64,000 nucleotides of DNA. Origin: Amycolatopsis sacchari. Its GTDB lineage: Bacteria; Actinomycetota; Actinomycetes; Mycobacteriales; Pseudonocardiaceae. Positions 52,101 through 59,186 of this stretch are shown here, piece after piece. The stretch is taken from contig NZ_FORP01000001.1 in NCBI RefSeq assembly GCF_900114035.1, positions 248,001 to 312,000 of the forward strand, given 5' to 3'. The first letter of the stretch is position 1. The number at the start of each line of letters is the position of its first letter. The notes under the pieces were generated by a model. It was not told the DNA's origin and ran no database searches. It worked only from the letters and a program-made list of their open reading frames with translations. Position numbers and translations under genes: made by a program.

Positions 52101-52982
52101 GTTGACGAGGTGACCCAGCAGGTTCGCCGCCCGGGCATCACGGTTGGCGGTCGGGACGCCGATCACCAGATCGTCCTGTCCGGACAGCCGGGCCAGGAGG
52201 ACCGCCCAGCCCGCGAGCAGGACTGAGTACGGCGTGACGGCGGTGTCCCGCGCAAGCGCCCGCAGGCCTGCGTTGAGGTTCGCGTTGACGACCACGGGCA
52301 CGCGTCCGCCGCGGTGGTCCTGTTCTGGCGGACGCGGGCGGTCGGTGGGCAGGTCCAGCACGGGAGGGGCACCGGCGAGCTGCCGGGCCCAGTAGGTGCC
52401 CTGGCGGGCCGGTTCGTCCCCGGCCAGCCACTCGTCCTGCCGGCGCGAGTGGTCGGAGTACTGCCACGTCAACGGCGGCAGCGTCTCCCCGCGGTAGCAC
52501 GCGGCGAGTTCGCGCAGCAGGAGGCTCTGGGACCAGCCGTCGAACACGACGTGGTGCGCGGTCAGGACCAGCACGAATTCGTCGGGACCGAGGATGGTCA
52601 GGCAGCCACGGGCGAGCGGCCCGCTTTCGACGTCGAACGGCGCGCTGGCCGTCTCCCGCACCAGTTCTCCGGCGCGCGCCTGAGGTGTGGGGTGGCCCGT
52701 CAGGTTCACCACACGCAGCGGGAAACCGCTTCCCGGCGGCTCGATCACCTGTCGCGGCTCGCCGTCGATGGTCAGCAGACGTGTGCGCAGTACCTGGTGG
52801 CGCGCGGCGAGTGTGTCCAGTGCCGCCGCGAGTGCGCCGACGTCGAGCGGGCCGCGGAGGCGGAACGGCATCACCTCGTTGTAGGCGGCCTTCGCCGCGT
52901 CCAGCTGCGCCAGAGCCCACAACCGCCGCTGCGCCGGGGACAGCGGGGCGGTTTCCTGGGCGGGGACAGGGCTGTGGGACAT
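49191..52982 (-). CDS. NRPS, C-A-PCP-TE
   Basis: A 1263-residue single-module synthetase. The condensation domain starts with LSPAQRRLWALAQLD and has HHVVFDG at 143-149. The A domain (about 455-945) has YTSGSTGRPKG, GYGPTEATVY and NGKLDR; specificity residues read by eye are D-A-H-F-L-G-G-V-Y-K, which I cannot assign. The PCP has DLGGTSVSAVKV near 1000 and the thioesterase LSGLSYGGLVAHEMG near 1120. It is transcribed first, and its TGA overlaps the hybrid NRPS-PKS start. ATG 52982 follows GGAAGGACGG; an in-frame GTG at 53006 is the alternative. The 211-base gap upstream should hold the operon promoter, which I could not pin down. Confidence 0.94.
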   Translation of the reverse strand: MSHSPVPAQETAPLSPAQRRLWALAQLDAAKAAYNEVMPFRLRGPLDVGALAAALDTLAARHQVLRTRLLTIDGEPRQVIEPPGSGFPLRVVNLTGHPTPQARAGELVRETASAPFDVESGPLARGCLTILGPDEFVLVLTAHHVVFDGWSQSLLLRELAACYRGETLPPLTWQYSDHSRRQDEWLAGDEPARQGTYWARQLAGAPPVLDLPTDRPRPPEQDHRGGRVPVVVNANLNAGLRALARDTAVTPYSVLLAGWAVLLARLSGQDDLVIGVPTANRDARAANLLGHLVNTLAVRLDLSGSPTTAGLLARTRATVRAGLDHSGLPFERVVELVNPPRSPAYNPLYQTMVAWIPSLRGVLEVPGLDVTPLDLTEAPAKCDLTLALAEEGEQLVGYLDYATALFDRATAERYVRYYLRVLTRLVAREAVDDIQLLDDAERRELLATWSTGPTPEPRPGGLVARFEAHARQDGDRTAVVSGGSRLSYAELDRRANRLAHTLLDRGVRPGQVVAVPAARSPELLVGLLGVLKAGAAYLPLDPAQPPARLAAMAADAALVLDAADLADPPSTVDIAPTVDDDPERIAYVIYTSGSTGRPKGVAVPHRAVLNLLDDWAERFGTTPGEAVSAWSSTGFDASVHELLVPLTTGAELHLVPEEIRRDPAEVLAWMRESRVVHAFLPPSFVRWIDEDPHARLAGLALRRVLTGVESLPESALARMREVLPGLEICFGYGPTEATVYATSCTRFDAVERPAPIGRPLAGTRLYLLDEHLRPVPPGVTGEVFLAGACLASGYLGRPELTAERFVPDPFVPGERMYRTGDLARWRSDGNAEFAGRRDDQLKVRGFRIEPGEVEAALLALPGVREAAVLADREDGDARLVAGVAGGTGRSAAQWREALTAHLPDYMLPSVFVELPRLPLAPNGKLDRAALLTAARGAVPPRVNTASPRDHVELTLHRIWSRVLRHPAFGITDDFFDLGGTSVSAVKVSHAAAAEFGVPLPIRDILLHRTIEALAARVRREVPPGGTGSLIEFRPGDGRSRVVCVHPAGGTAFCYLPLSAALPPSVGVLGLQAPGIEPGETPLPTVEAMAEEYLRLVGPRPDETIVLSGLSYGGLVAHEMGRRLASSGHERVSVVLLDTRSSEGAEAEPVSMAEFRDKLIRFNGMYPGIEDDQVERYFRIYNHNRLTAGAYEPPPTSAPLVFVEATADDTPPGEAFWRQRAHGGLRVVPVGCGHWDLLESAGLPVVAGAITHQLTRLAAVAVEV

Positions 52983-53193
52983 GCGCGTGAACCGTCCTTC
53001 CGGCACCTTCTCGGACCGCCGGAACGTCGTCGGTTCGGCCGCGGTTCGCCGGATGCCTTCGCGTTCGGTGAGAGTTCAACCGGCTGACTGCTGAAGGTAA
53101 CCGGCCGTGTCGGAAAAGTGGCCCCCGTGCCCGGGATCACTGCCCGATGACCCCGGCACGCCCGCCCGGACACCCCTGGCGCGGGCCGGGGAA

Positions 53194-54264
53194 TTAGGCC
53201 GTGCGGGCGATCGCCGCCACGACCGCGCCGGTGAACTCGCGGGTCCCCGCGGAGCCGCCGAGGTCGGCCGTCGCGACGCCCGCGCGGAAGGTCTCCGCCA
53301 CCGCCGTCTCGATCAGCCGGGCGGCGGCGCGCGGCATGGCGTCGTCGTGCCGCGCGGCGAGCCAGCCGAGCAACATCGCGGCCGAGAGGATCATCGCCGC
53401 CGGGTTGGCGGCGTCCGTTCCGGCGAGGTCCGGGGCCGACCCGTGGGTCGCCTGCGCCATCGCGCGCTCGGCGGAGGCGTTGATCGACGGGGCGATGCCC
53501 AGCGAGCCCGCGAGCTCCGCGGTGAGGTCGGAAAGGATGTCGCCGAACATGTTCTCCGTGACGAGCACGTCGAACTCCGGGGCGCGGCGCAGCAGGTGCA
53601 CCGTCATGGCGTCGATGTGCTCGTCGTCCACCGCCACGTCGGGGTACTGCCCGGCGACCTCACGGCACACCCGCAGGAACAGCCCGCTCGTCAGCTGCAG
53701 CACGTTGGCCTTGTGGACGATCGTGACGCGGCGCCGGCGGGTCCGCGCCAGCCGGAACGCCTCGTGCGCGATGCGCTCGACGGCCGCACGCGTGAAGATG
53801 CCGTGGGCGATCGCCACGTCGGGCGTCGGCATGAACTCGCCCGCGCCCGCGTAGGTGTTGCGGTCGGCGTAGAAGCCTTCGGTGTTCTCCCGGACCACGA
53901 CGAGGTCGGTGCCCGCGACGCGCGCGTGCGTGCCCTCGAACGCCTTCGCGGGGCGGATGTTGGCGAACAGGCCGAAGTGCTTGCGGATGGTGCCGCTGGG
54001 GTTGAGCCGTGAGCGGTGCGGCTCGGGGTACGCGGCGTTGTCGTGCGGCCCGAGCAGCCAGCCGTCGAGCCCGGCCAGCGCCGTCAGCGTGTCCTCGGGC
54101 AGCGGCGTGCCGTGCCGTTCGATCGCCGCGAAACCGACCGGCAGCGGCACCCACTCGACGGGCTCACCGCCGGCGGCCGCGACCGCGGCGTCCACGACCC
54201 GCACCGCCGCGGGCACGATCTCGGGCCCGATCCCGTCCCCGTCGAGGACTCCCAGCCGGAGCAC
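53194..54264 (-). CDS. Isopropylmalate/isocitrate-type beta-decarboxylating dehydrogenase
   Basis: A 356-residue enzyme of the IPMDH/IDH/tartrate dehydrogenase family: LGVLDGDGIGPEIVPAAVRV, VVRENTEGFYADRNTY, VTIVHKANVLQLTSGLF with the catalytic Lys, and VTENMFGDILSDLTAELAGS with metal-binding Asp. It oxidises and decarboxylates a 2-hydroxyacid with NAD. The substrate may be tartrate-like or 3-isopropylmalate; no leuA, leuC or leuD is nearby. GTG 54264 lies 3 bases after the preceding stop. It ends 211 bases before the NRPS start, so membership in the biosynthetic operon is possible but unproven. Confidence 0.88.
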   Translation of the reverse strand: MLRLGVLDGDGIGPEIVPAAVRVVDAAVAAAGGEPVEWVPLPVGFAAIERHGTPLPEDTLTALAGLDGWLLGPHDNAAYPEPHRSRLNPSGTIRKHFGLFANIRPAKAFEGTHARVAGTDLVVVRENTEGFYADRNTYAGAGEFMPTPDVAIAHGIFTRAAVERIAHEAFRLARTRRRRVTIVHKANVLQLTSGLFLRVCREVAGQYPDVAVDDEHIDAMTVHLLRRAPEFDVLVTENMFGDILSDLTAELAGSLGIAPSINASAERAMAQATHGSAPDLAGTDAANPAAMILSAAMLLGWLAARHDDAMPRAAARLIETAVAETFRAGVATADLGGSAGTREFTGAVVAAIARTA

Positions 54265-54267
54265 GTG

Positions 54268-54663
54268 TCAGAACTCGTCGGAGCCGGCGCCGAGCTCGTG
54301 CTCCAGGGCGTCGGCCCTGGCCACGACCGAGCGCAGCGGCCGCCCGAACTCCTCCTCCAGGTGCAGCGACGCCAGCGGCACGGTGTGCTTGACCAGGGCC
54401 ACCCCGTCGACGACGGCGGCGCCCCCCACCGGCGACGTGCCGGCCAGCTCCAGCAGGCGGCGCAGGTCGATCTTGTCGGCCCAGCCGACCGGGGACGAGA
54501 TCTCGGCGCACGGCGCGCCCTCGACGTCGGGCAGGTAGTGCACCGCGACCTGCTGCGTCCGGCCGCCCCCGGTGTCGACGCGGAACCGCAGCCAGTGCTC
54601 CGTCTCCTCCAGCACCTCGTACCGGACACGCACGTAGTTGATCACGTCGGCCCAGACCGTCAC
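54268..54663 (-). CDS. Hypothetical protein, CesT/YbjN-like fold possible
   Basis: A 131-residue soluble protein with alternating strands and helices: INYVRVRYEVLEETEHWLRF, VAVHYLPDVEGAPCAEISSP, VALVKHTVPLASLHLEEEF, and a C-terminal helix VVARADALEHELGAGSDEF. That order resembles the YbjN/type III chaperone fold, but I give this only as a guess. It is 3 bases upstream of the dehydrogenase gene and probably co-transcribed with it. ATG 54663. Confidence 0.65.
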   Translation of the reverse strand: MTVWADVINYVRVRYEVLEETEHWLRFRVDTGGGRTQQVAVHYLPDVEGAPCAEISSPVGWADKIDLRRLLELAGTSPVGGAAVVDGVALVKHTVPLASLHLEEEFGRPLRSVVARADALEHELGAGSDEF

Positions 54664-54803
54664 CTTCGCCGCCTTTCGCCTGCCGGTTCGCGGCCGTCAG
54701 CTTAACCGCCGCCGGGCGCCCCGGCCGGGACGACGAGGCGCGTCCCCCGCCCGGGGGCCGAGAGCTTCGACTGTGGCTGCCGTCTTCACCTATGGTGAGT
54801 GCC

Positions 54804-55127
54804 ATGCCGGACGAGATCCTGATGACCATCGCCACCACGCTCGCCACCAAGGCGGCGACGGGGCTGTACGACCTGGTGAAGAACAGGTTCTCGCGGCACC
54901 CGGAGGCCGCCGGCGCGCTCGAGGCGGCCGATCCCGCGGACGAGGGCAGCGTGCGGGCCCTCGCCGAGCGGCTCGACGCGGAAGCGCAGGCCGACCCGGA
55001 GTTCGCCGCCGCGCTGCGGGGCCAGTGGCAGCAGACGGCGAACGGCGGGGTGAACAACCAGATCACCGGAACCGTGCACGGCAAGGTCGTGCAGGCCGGG
55101 GACATCCACGGCAACATCAGCTTCTGA
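54804..55127 (+). CDS. Small helical protein with a C-terminal RHIM-like amyloid signalling motif
   Basis: The protein has 107 residues. Residues 1-75 form a compact helical domain (MPDEILMTIATTLATKAATG, then LYDLVKNRFSRHPEAAGALE and EEGSVRALAERLD-like segments). After a QTANGGVNNQ linker the last 20 residues are TGTVHGKVVQAGDIHGNISF, with G-x-V-x-G repeats around a Q-A-G core. This matches the bacterial amyloid signalling sequences related to animal RHIM (BASS3-type), which follow small Bell-type helical domains and nucleate NLR partners. No NLR-type gene is in the window. ATG 54804 has GGTGAG before it; ATG 54792 is possible. Confidence 0.8.
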   Translation: MPDEILMTIATTLATKAATGLYDLVKNRFSRHPEAAGALEAADPADEGSVRALAERLDAEAQADPEFAAALRGQWQQTANGGVNNQITGTVHGKVVQAGDIHGNISF

Positions 55128-55158
55128 GCGGTTTCGCGCGTCCAGCCGGGAGAACGGC

Positions 55159-55821
55159 TCACGCCGACGGTGGCACGGCCGGGCCGGTGCCGACGTTGCG
55201 CGTGAACCAGTCCGCCGCGAGGCGGGCCGCCTGGTCGAGCGTGCCCGGTTCCTCGAACAGGTGGCCGGCGCCGGGCACCACTTCCAGGTGCTTGCCCGAC
55301 CGGAGGCGGTCCAGCGCCTGCCGGTTGAGGTCGAGCACCGTCTCGTCGCGCTCGCCGACGATGAGCAGCGTGGGCGCCTGGACCCGGGTGAGCGCGTCTC
55401 CGGCGAGGTCGGGCCGTCCGCCGCGGGACACGACCGCGCGCACGGCGGCGGGCCGCTCGGCGGCGGCGAGCAACGCGGCGCCCGCGCCGGTGCTGGCGCC
55501 GAACAGGCCCACCGCGGAATGCGCCGTCGCGGGCTGGTCGGCGAGCCAGTCGACGATCGCCGCCACCCGCCCCGCGAGCACCGGGATGTCGAAGCGCAGC
55601 TCGTCGGCGCGTTCCTCCTCGGCGGTCAGCAGGTCGACCAGCAGGGTGCCGAGTCGCGCCTGCCGGAGCACTTCCGCGACCCGCCGGTTGCGCGGGCTGT
55701 GCCTGCTGCTGCCGGAGCCGTGGGCGAACACGACCACCCCGCTCTCCCGGCTGGGCAGCGCGAGGTGTGCCTCCAGTTCCAGGTCGCCGAGCGGGAGCCG
55801 CACGTCGTCGTCGAAGAACAC
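55159..55821 (-). CDS. Alpha/beta hydrolase (dienelactone-hydrolase-like)
   Basis: A 220-residue hydrolase: VVVFAHGSGSSRHSPRNR, nucleophile elbow GLFGASTGAGAALLAAA near residue 110, acid in LLIVGERDETVLDLNR near 153 and His in VVPGAGHLFEEPG near 184. The same type is found fused or linked to phosphoribosyltransferases in the mycobacterial dormancy regulon. It is divergent from a flavodoxin gene, with 182 bases between the starts that carry two inverted repeats. Confidence 0.87.
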   Translation of the reverse strand: MFFDDDVRLPLGDLELEAHLALPSRESGVVVFAHGSGSSRHSPRNRRVAEVLRQARLGTLLVDLLTAEEERADELRFDIPVLAGRVAAIVDWLADQPATAHSAVGLFGASTGAGAALLAAAERPAAVRAVVSRGGRPDLAGDALTRVQAPTLLIVGERDETVLDLNRQALDRLRSGKHLEVVPGAGHLFEEPGTLDQAARLAADWFTRNVGTGPAVPPSA

Positions 55822-55839
55822 CGGTCCCTCCTGCCTCCG

Positions 55840-55858
55840 CGACGGGTCCTACCCGTCG
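55840..55858. promoter_or_regulatory. Inverted repeat in the hydrolase-flavodoxin divergent gap
   Basis: CGACGGG, spacer TCCTA, CCCGTCG: perfect 7-base arms, 18 bases from the hydrolase start. Probably an operator for the divergent pair. Confidence 0.5.
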
Positions 55859-55889
55859 ACCTCAATCGTGAAACACACGGGAACCGTTG

Positions 55890-55907
55890 GTCCTGTCCCG
55901 TCAGGAC
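55890..55907. promoter_or_regulatory. Second inverted repeat in the hydrolase-flavodoxin gap
   Basis: GTCCTG, spacer TCCCGT, CAGGAC. The flanking sequence GGGAACCGTTGGTCC is loosely like a DosR/DevR hypoxia box (GGGACTTTNGTCCC-type), which would suit the two flanking gene families, but the match is weak. Confidence 0.4.
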
Positions 55908-56003
55908 TTCCGGCCCGCGTTCCGGGGCCGGGAGGCCCTGTCGCACGCTGCCCGGCCGGGGCCAGCATCGAAAGAGGTCATCCGGCGGCGGAAGGAGCGC
56001 GTC

Positions 56004-56546
56004 GTGAAGGTGCTGGTGACGGTCGGGAGCAGGCACGGGGCGACGCTGGAGATCGCGGACGAGATCGGCCGCAGGCTGCGCGAGGCGCTGACGCTGCTCG
56101 GTGAGCTGCCGGAGGTGGACGTGCGCCCGGCGGTGTTCGTGGCCGAGGTCGACGAGTACCACGCCGTCGTGCTGGGCAGCTCGGTCTACCACGGCCGGTG
56201 GGTCGAGTCCGCGCGGGAGCTGGCCGAGCGCGAGCACGAGGCGCTGGTGGCGCGGCCGGTGTGGCTGTTTTCCAGCGGTGCCTGCGGTTCCCCGCCCGCG
56301 GTGCGGCTGGACGGCGAAGAGCTGACCAGGCTGCGCGAGCTGACGGGGGCCCACCAGCACCGCGCGTTCATCGGGGCGCTCGACTGGCGCAGGCTCGACC
56401 CGGGCGAGCTGTCGGAGGCGTCGGCGGTGGCCTCCAGCGGCGGGTTCGGCGACTACCGCAACTGGCCCGAGTTCCGCCACTGGGCGGACACGATCGCCAC
56501 GACGCTGTGGGCCGCGACCGCGCTCGACCCGCACCTCGTCGGCTGA
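56004..56546 (+). CDS. Flavodoxin-domain protein
   Basis: A 180-residue flavodoxin fold of the HemG/DosR-regulon type: VLVTVGSRHGATLEIADEIG is the FMN phosphate loop, VVLGSSVYHGRWVESARELA the second binding loop, then VWLFSSGACGSPPAVR. It likely carries electrons from NAD(P)H to a membrane or quinone partner. GTG 56004 is preceded by GAAGGAG. It is divergent from the hydrolase gene; both families are frequent in hypoxia regulons of actinobacteria. Confidence 0.85.
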   Translation: MKVLVTVGSRHGATLEIADEIGRRLREALTLLGELPEVDVRPAVFVAEVDEYHAVVLGSSVYHGRWVESARELAEREHEALVARPVWLFSSGACGSPPAVRLDGEELTRLRELTGAHQHRAFIGALDWRRLDPGELSEASAVASSGGFGDYRNWPEFRHWADTIATTLWAATALDPHLVG

Positions 56547-56640
56547 AAAAGCGCTGCTTGTTGGCGGCTCGCCAGAAGAGCGACCGGACAAAAAGGTGCA
56601 TACCGTGTAACGCATGTGGGTGACAAACGATAGGGATGAC

Positions 56641-57612
56641 ATGCGTTTGGCGCTCGTGATTCCGTGCTTCAACGAAGAAGGCACACTTCCGCGGTTGCTC
56701 GAACGGCTGCGTGCGGTACTGCCCGGGATCACCAGCGAGTTCGAGGTCGTGTTCGTCGACGACGGCAGCACCGACGGCACGCTCGGGGAGCTGCGCGCGA
56801 TCCACGCCACCGACCCCCGGTTCCGCTACCTGGCGCTGAGCCGCAACTTCGGCAAGGAATCCGCGATGCTGGCGGGGCTCTCCCACGCCAGGGGGGACGC
56901 GGTGGCGATACTCGACGCGGATCTGCAGCATCCCCCCGAACTGCTGCGGGACATGATCCAGCTGCTGGAGCAGGGCTACGAACAGGTCGTGGCCCGGCGC
57001 CGCAACCGCACCGGCGACCCCGTTCTGCGCAAGGCGTTCACCCGGTTGTTCTACCGCCTGCTCAACCGCATGGTGGACGTGGAGATCCCCGACGGGCTGG
57101 GCGACTTCCGGCTGCTGAGCCGCAAAGCGGTCGACGCGCTGCTCGCGCTCGGCGAGTACAACCGGTTTTCGAAGGGGCTGTTCTCCTGGATCGGCTTCGA
57201 CACCGCGGTCGTCGATTTCGACGTCGCGCGCCGCGAGGGTGGCGGGGGCAGCCGCTGGACCTTCCGGCGCCTGCTCGACTACGGCATCGACGGGGTGGTG
57301 TCGTTCAACAACCGGCCGCTGCGGCTGGCGATCCACGTGGGCGCGCTGAGCACGCTGTTCGCGTTCGGTTACGCCGCGTGGGTGCTGATCTCCGCGCTGG
57401 TGCAAGGAAATCCGGTACCCGGGTACGTCACGACGGTGTGCGGGGTGCTCGTCTTCGGCGGGCTCCAGCTGCTCGTGCTGGGCGTGATCGGCGAGTACCT
57501 CGGCCGCATCTACTACGAGACGAAACGCCGGCCGCACTTCCTCGTCAAGGAGCTGAGCCCGGTGCCCGAGGCCGCCCCCGTCCCCGCCGAAAGCCGGCGC
57601 GCCGCCTCATGA
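56641..57612 (+). CDS. Family 2 glycosyltransferase, polyprenyl-phosphate type (DPM1/GtrB-like)
   Basis: The protein has about 323 residues. The catalytic GT2 domain is complete: LALVIPCFNEEGTLPRLLER, VFVDDGSTDGTLGEL, AILDADLQHPPELL with the metal-binding DxD, and FSWIGFDTAVV. Two C-terminal membrane helices follow (VGALSTLFAFGYAAWVLIS; YVTTVCGVLVFGGLQLLVLG). It should transfer a sugar from a nucleotide donor to polyprenyl phosphate at the membrane. The GtrA-type partner overlaps its stop by 4 bases. I use ATG 56641 after AGGG; ATG 56614 is an in-frame alternative. Confidence 0.9.
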   Translation: MRLALVIPCFNEEGTLPRLLERLRAVLPGITSEFEVVFVDDGSTDGTLGELRAIHATDPRFRYLALSRNFGKESAMLAGLSHARGDAVAILDADLQHPPELLRDMIQLLEQGYEQVVARRRNRTGDPVLRKAFTRLFYRLLNRMVDVEIPDGLGDFRLLSRKAVDALLALGEYNRFSKGLFSWIGFDTAVVDFDVARREGGGGSRWTFRRLLDYGIDGVVSFNNRPLRLAIHVGALSTLFAFGYAAWVLISALVQGNPVPGYVTTVCGVLVFGGLQLLVLGVIGEYLGRIYYETKRRPHFLVKELSPVPEAAPVPAESRRAAS

Positions 57613-58025
57613 CCTGGTCACGGCTGGTCCGGTTCGGACTCGTGGGCGTGCTCAACACGGCCACCTACTACGTGCTCTACCTGCTGCTGCACCGTTTCCT
57701 GCCCTACCTCGCGGCACACGTGTGCGCGTTCCTGATCAGCATGGTCGGCTCGTACTTCCTCAACTGCGCCTTCACCTTCCGCACGCGGCCGACGCTGCGG
57801 AAGTTCCTGCTGTTCCCGCTGTCCAACGTGACGAACCTGGTCGTCAGCTCGGCGGGGCTGTACCTGCTGGTCGACGTCCTGCACTGGAACCAGGTGGTCT
57901 CCCCGCTCGTCGCGGCCGCGCTCGCCGTGCCGGTGACGTTCGTCGTCGCCAAGCTCGTGCTGGTCGGGCGTGAGCACGAGGGGAGCGGCCGCGCGCGTCG
58001 CGAGCTGGAAGGGAACGCTCCCTGA
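57609..58025 (+). CDS. GtrA-family membrane protein
   Basis: A 138-residue protein with four predicted membrane helices: LVRFGLVGVLNTATYYVLYL, FLISMVGSYFLNCAFTF, FPLSNVTNLVVSSAGLYLLV and VVSPLVAAALAVPVTFVVAK, all in the GtrA pattern. GtrA proteins are thought to flip or handle polyprenyl-linked sugars made by a GtrB-type transferase, here the overlapping upstream gene. The pair probably adds a sugar to a cell-envelope polymer; the acceptor-side GT-C transferase is not in this window. Confidence 0.9.
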   Translation: MTWSRLVRFGLVGVLNTATYYVLYLLLHRFLPYLAAHVCAFLISMVGSYFLNCAFTFRTRPTLRKFLLFPLSNVTNLVVSSAGLYLLVDVLHWNQVVSPLVAAALAVPVTFVVAKLVLVGREHEGSGRARRELEGNAP

Positions 58026-58249
58026 GCCGACCCCGGCCTCAGGCGTCCCGGCCCGGGACAACTGCCGGTGGCACGTGTCCCTGTCCGGCAAGGTCGTCAT
58101 AGCCGGTCCCGGGGTGCGGTTGTGCGAACGTGACCCGGTCGCGTTACGCTCGCTCGCCCGGCGGGGCACCCTCGTCGCGGCCCGGTGCCCGAGCTGAGCG
58201 GGCGCGCCCACTGGCCCCGGCTGCTCGGCAGCCGGTGAGAGGAGGTCCG

Positions 58250-59038
58250 GTGCTGGAGCGGATCCGTCATCGCCTGCGTGCGTCCTTGGTGCGCATCGCC
58301 GAGGAAGCCGCCGACCGCCACCTGGCGGAGACCGCCGCGCTGGTGGAGCGGCTGCGTGAGGACGTCCGCCGGGAGGCGGACCGCGTCGTGGACAACGTGC
58401 GGGACGTCGAGTTCCGGTCCCGGCGGGACATCTTCGCCGCGGCGGAGCGGGCCGCGGTGGCCAGCACCGAGCGCTTCGTCCGGCAGCACCTGCCCGCGGT
58501 GCCGACGTTCCCGCACCCCGCGGAGACGCTGCGGCACGTGCTGACCGAGGTGCCCGACGAGGGACTGGTGCTGGAGTTCGGCGTCTACACCGGAAGCACC
58601 CTCAAGACCATCGCCACGACGCTGCCCGGGCGCGAGATCTACGGGTTCGACTCGTTCCAGGGCCTGCCGGAGACGTGGCGCACGGGCTTTGCCGAGGGTG
58701 CCTTCGGCGAAGCCGAGGTGCCCGACATCGACGGCGCGCGGCTCGTCGTCGGCTGGTTCGCCGACACGCTGCCCGGCTTCGCCGCCGAACACCCCGGCCC
58801 GGTCGCGTTCCTGCACCTGGACGCCGACCTGTACTCCTCGACCGCGACCGTGCTGGAGCACCTTGGCGACCGGCTCCGGCCCGGCAGCGTCGTGCTGTTC
58901 GACGAGTACTTCAACTACCCGGGCTGGGAGGAGCACGAACACCGCGCGTGGCAGGAGTTCGTCGCCCGGTCCGGCGTGACCTTCGAATACCTCTGCTACA
59001 CCTCGAACAACGAGCAGCTCGCCGTCCGCATCACCTGA
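58250..59038 (+). CDS. TylF/macrocin O-methyltransferase-like SAM methyltransferase
   Basis: The protein has 262 residues. The first 85 or so form charged helices (LVERLREDVRREADRVVDNV); the rest is a class I methyltransferase of the TylF/MycF type: GLVLEFGVYTGSTLKTIA, EIYGFDSFQGLPETWRTG, VAFLHLDADLYSSTATVLEH and VLFDEYFNYPGWEEHEH, with the Asp residues that bind magnesium. The likely acceptor is a sugar hydroxyl; the GT2-GtrA genes just upstream make an envelope glycan a reasonable candidate. GTG 58250 follows GAGAGGAGG. The 224-base gap before it shows no clear signal. Confidence 0.85.
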   Translation: MLERIRHRLRASLVRIAEEAADRHLAETAALVERLREDVRREADRVVDNVRDVEFRSRRDIFAAAERAAVASTERFVRQHLPAVPTFPHPAETLRHVLTEVPDEGLVLEFGVYTGSTLKTIATTLPGREIYGFDSFQGLPETWRTGFAEGAFGEAEVPDIDGARLVVGWFADTLPGFAAEHPGPVAFLHLDADLYSSTATVLEHLGDRLRPGSVVLFDEYFNYPGWEEHEHRAWQEFVARSGVTFEYLCYTSNNEQLAVRIT

Positions 59039-59072
59039 ACGTCCGAAGTGGACCCGCCCTGGTCCCTCCGCA

Positions 59073-59152
59073 TCCACCTCCGGGTGGAGGAGATCTCCAC
59101 CCGGATCTCCACCCTCGGCTCGAAGACGGGGGTCCTCGTCCCGCCGTAGCTT
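59073..59152 (+). promoter_or_regulatory. Repeated TCCACC/GGTGGA elements and -10 box before the kinase operon
   Basis: TCCACC occurs at 59073, 59096 and 59108 and its complement GGTGGA at 59083. They make two inverted repeats: TCCACC-TCCG-GGTGGA (59073-59088) and GGGTGGAG-GAGAT-CTCCACCC (59082-59102). A -10-like TAGCTT lies at 59147-59152, so initiation would be about 28 bases before the membrane-protein ATG. The sites are placed for activation, most likely by the response regulator of this operon. Confidence 0.6.
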
Positions 59153-59186
59153 CACCGGAGACGGCAAGCGGAACGGGAAAGGGACC

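Noticed and set aside
53194-54264. The dehydrogenase as a certain member of the NRPS operon
   Set aside because: A 211-base gap and generic family identity leave this open; it could equally be primary metabolism, so I did not claim it.
55890-55907. A firm DosR box call
   Set aside because: Several consensus positions do not match; only a weak resemblance remains.
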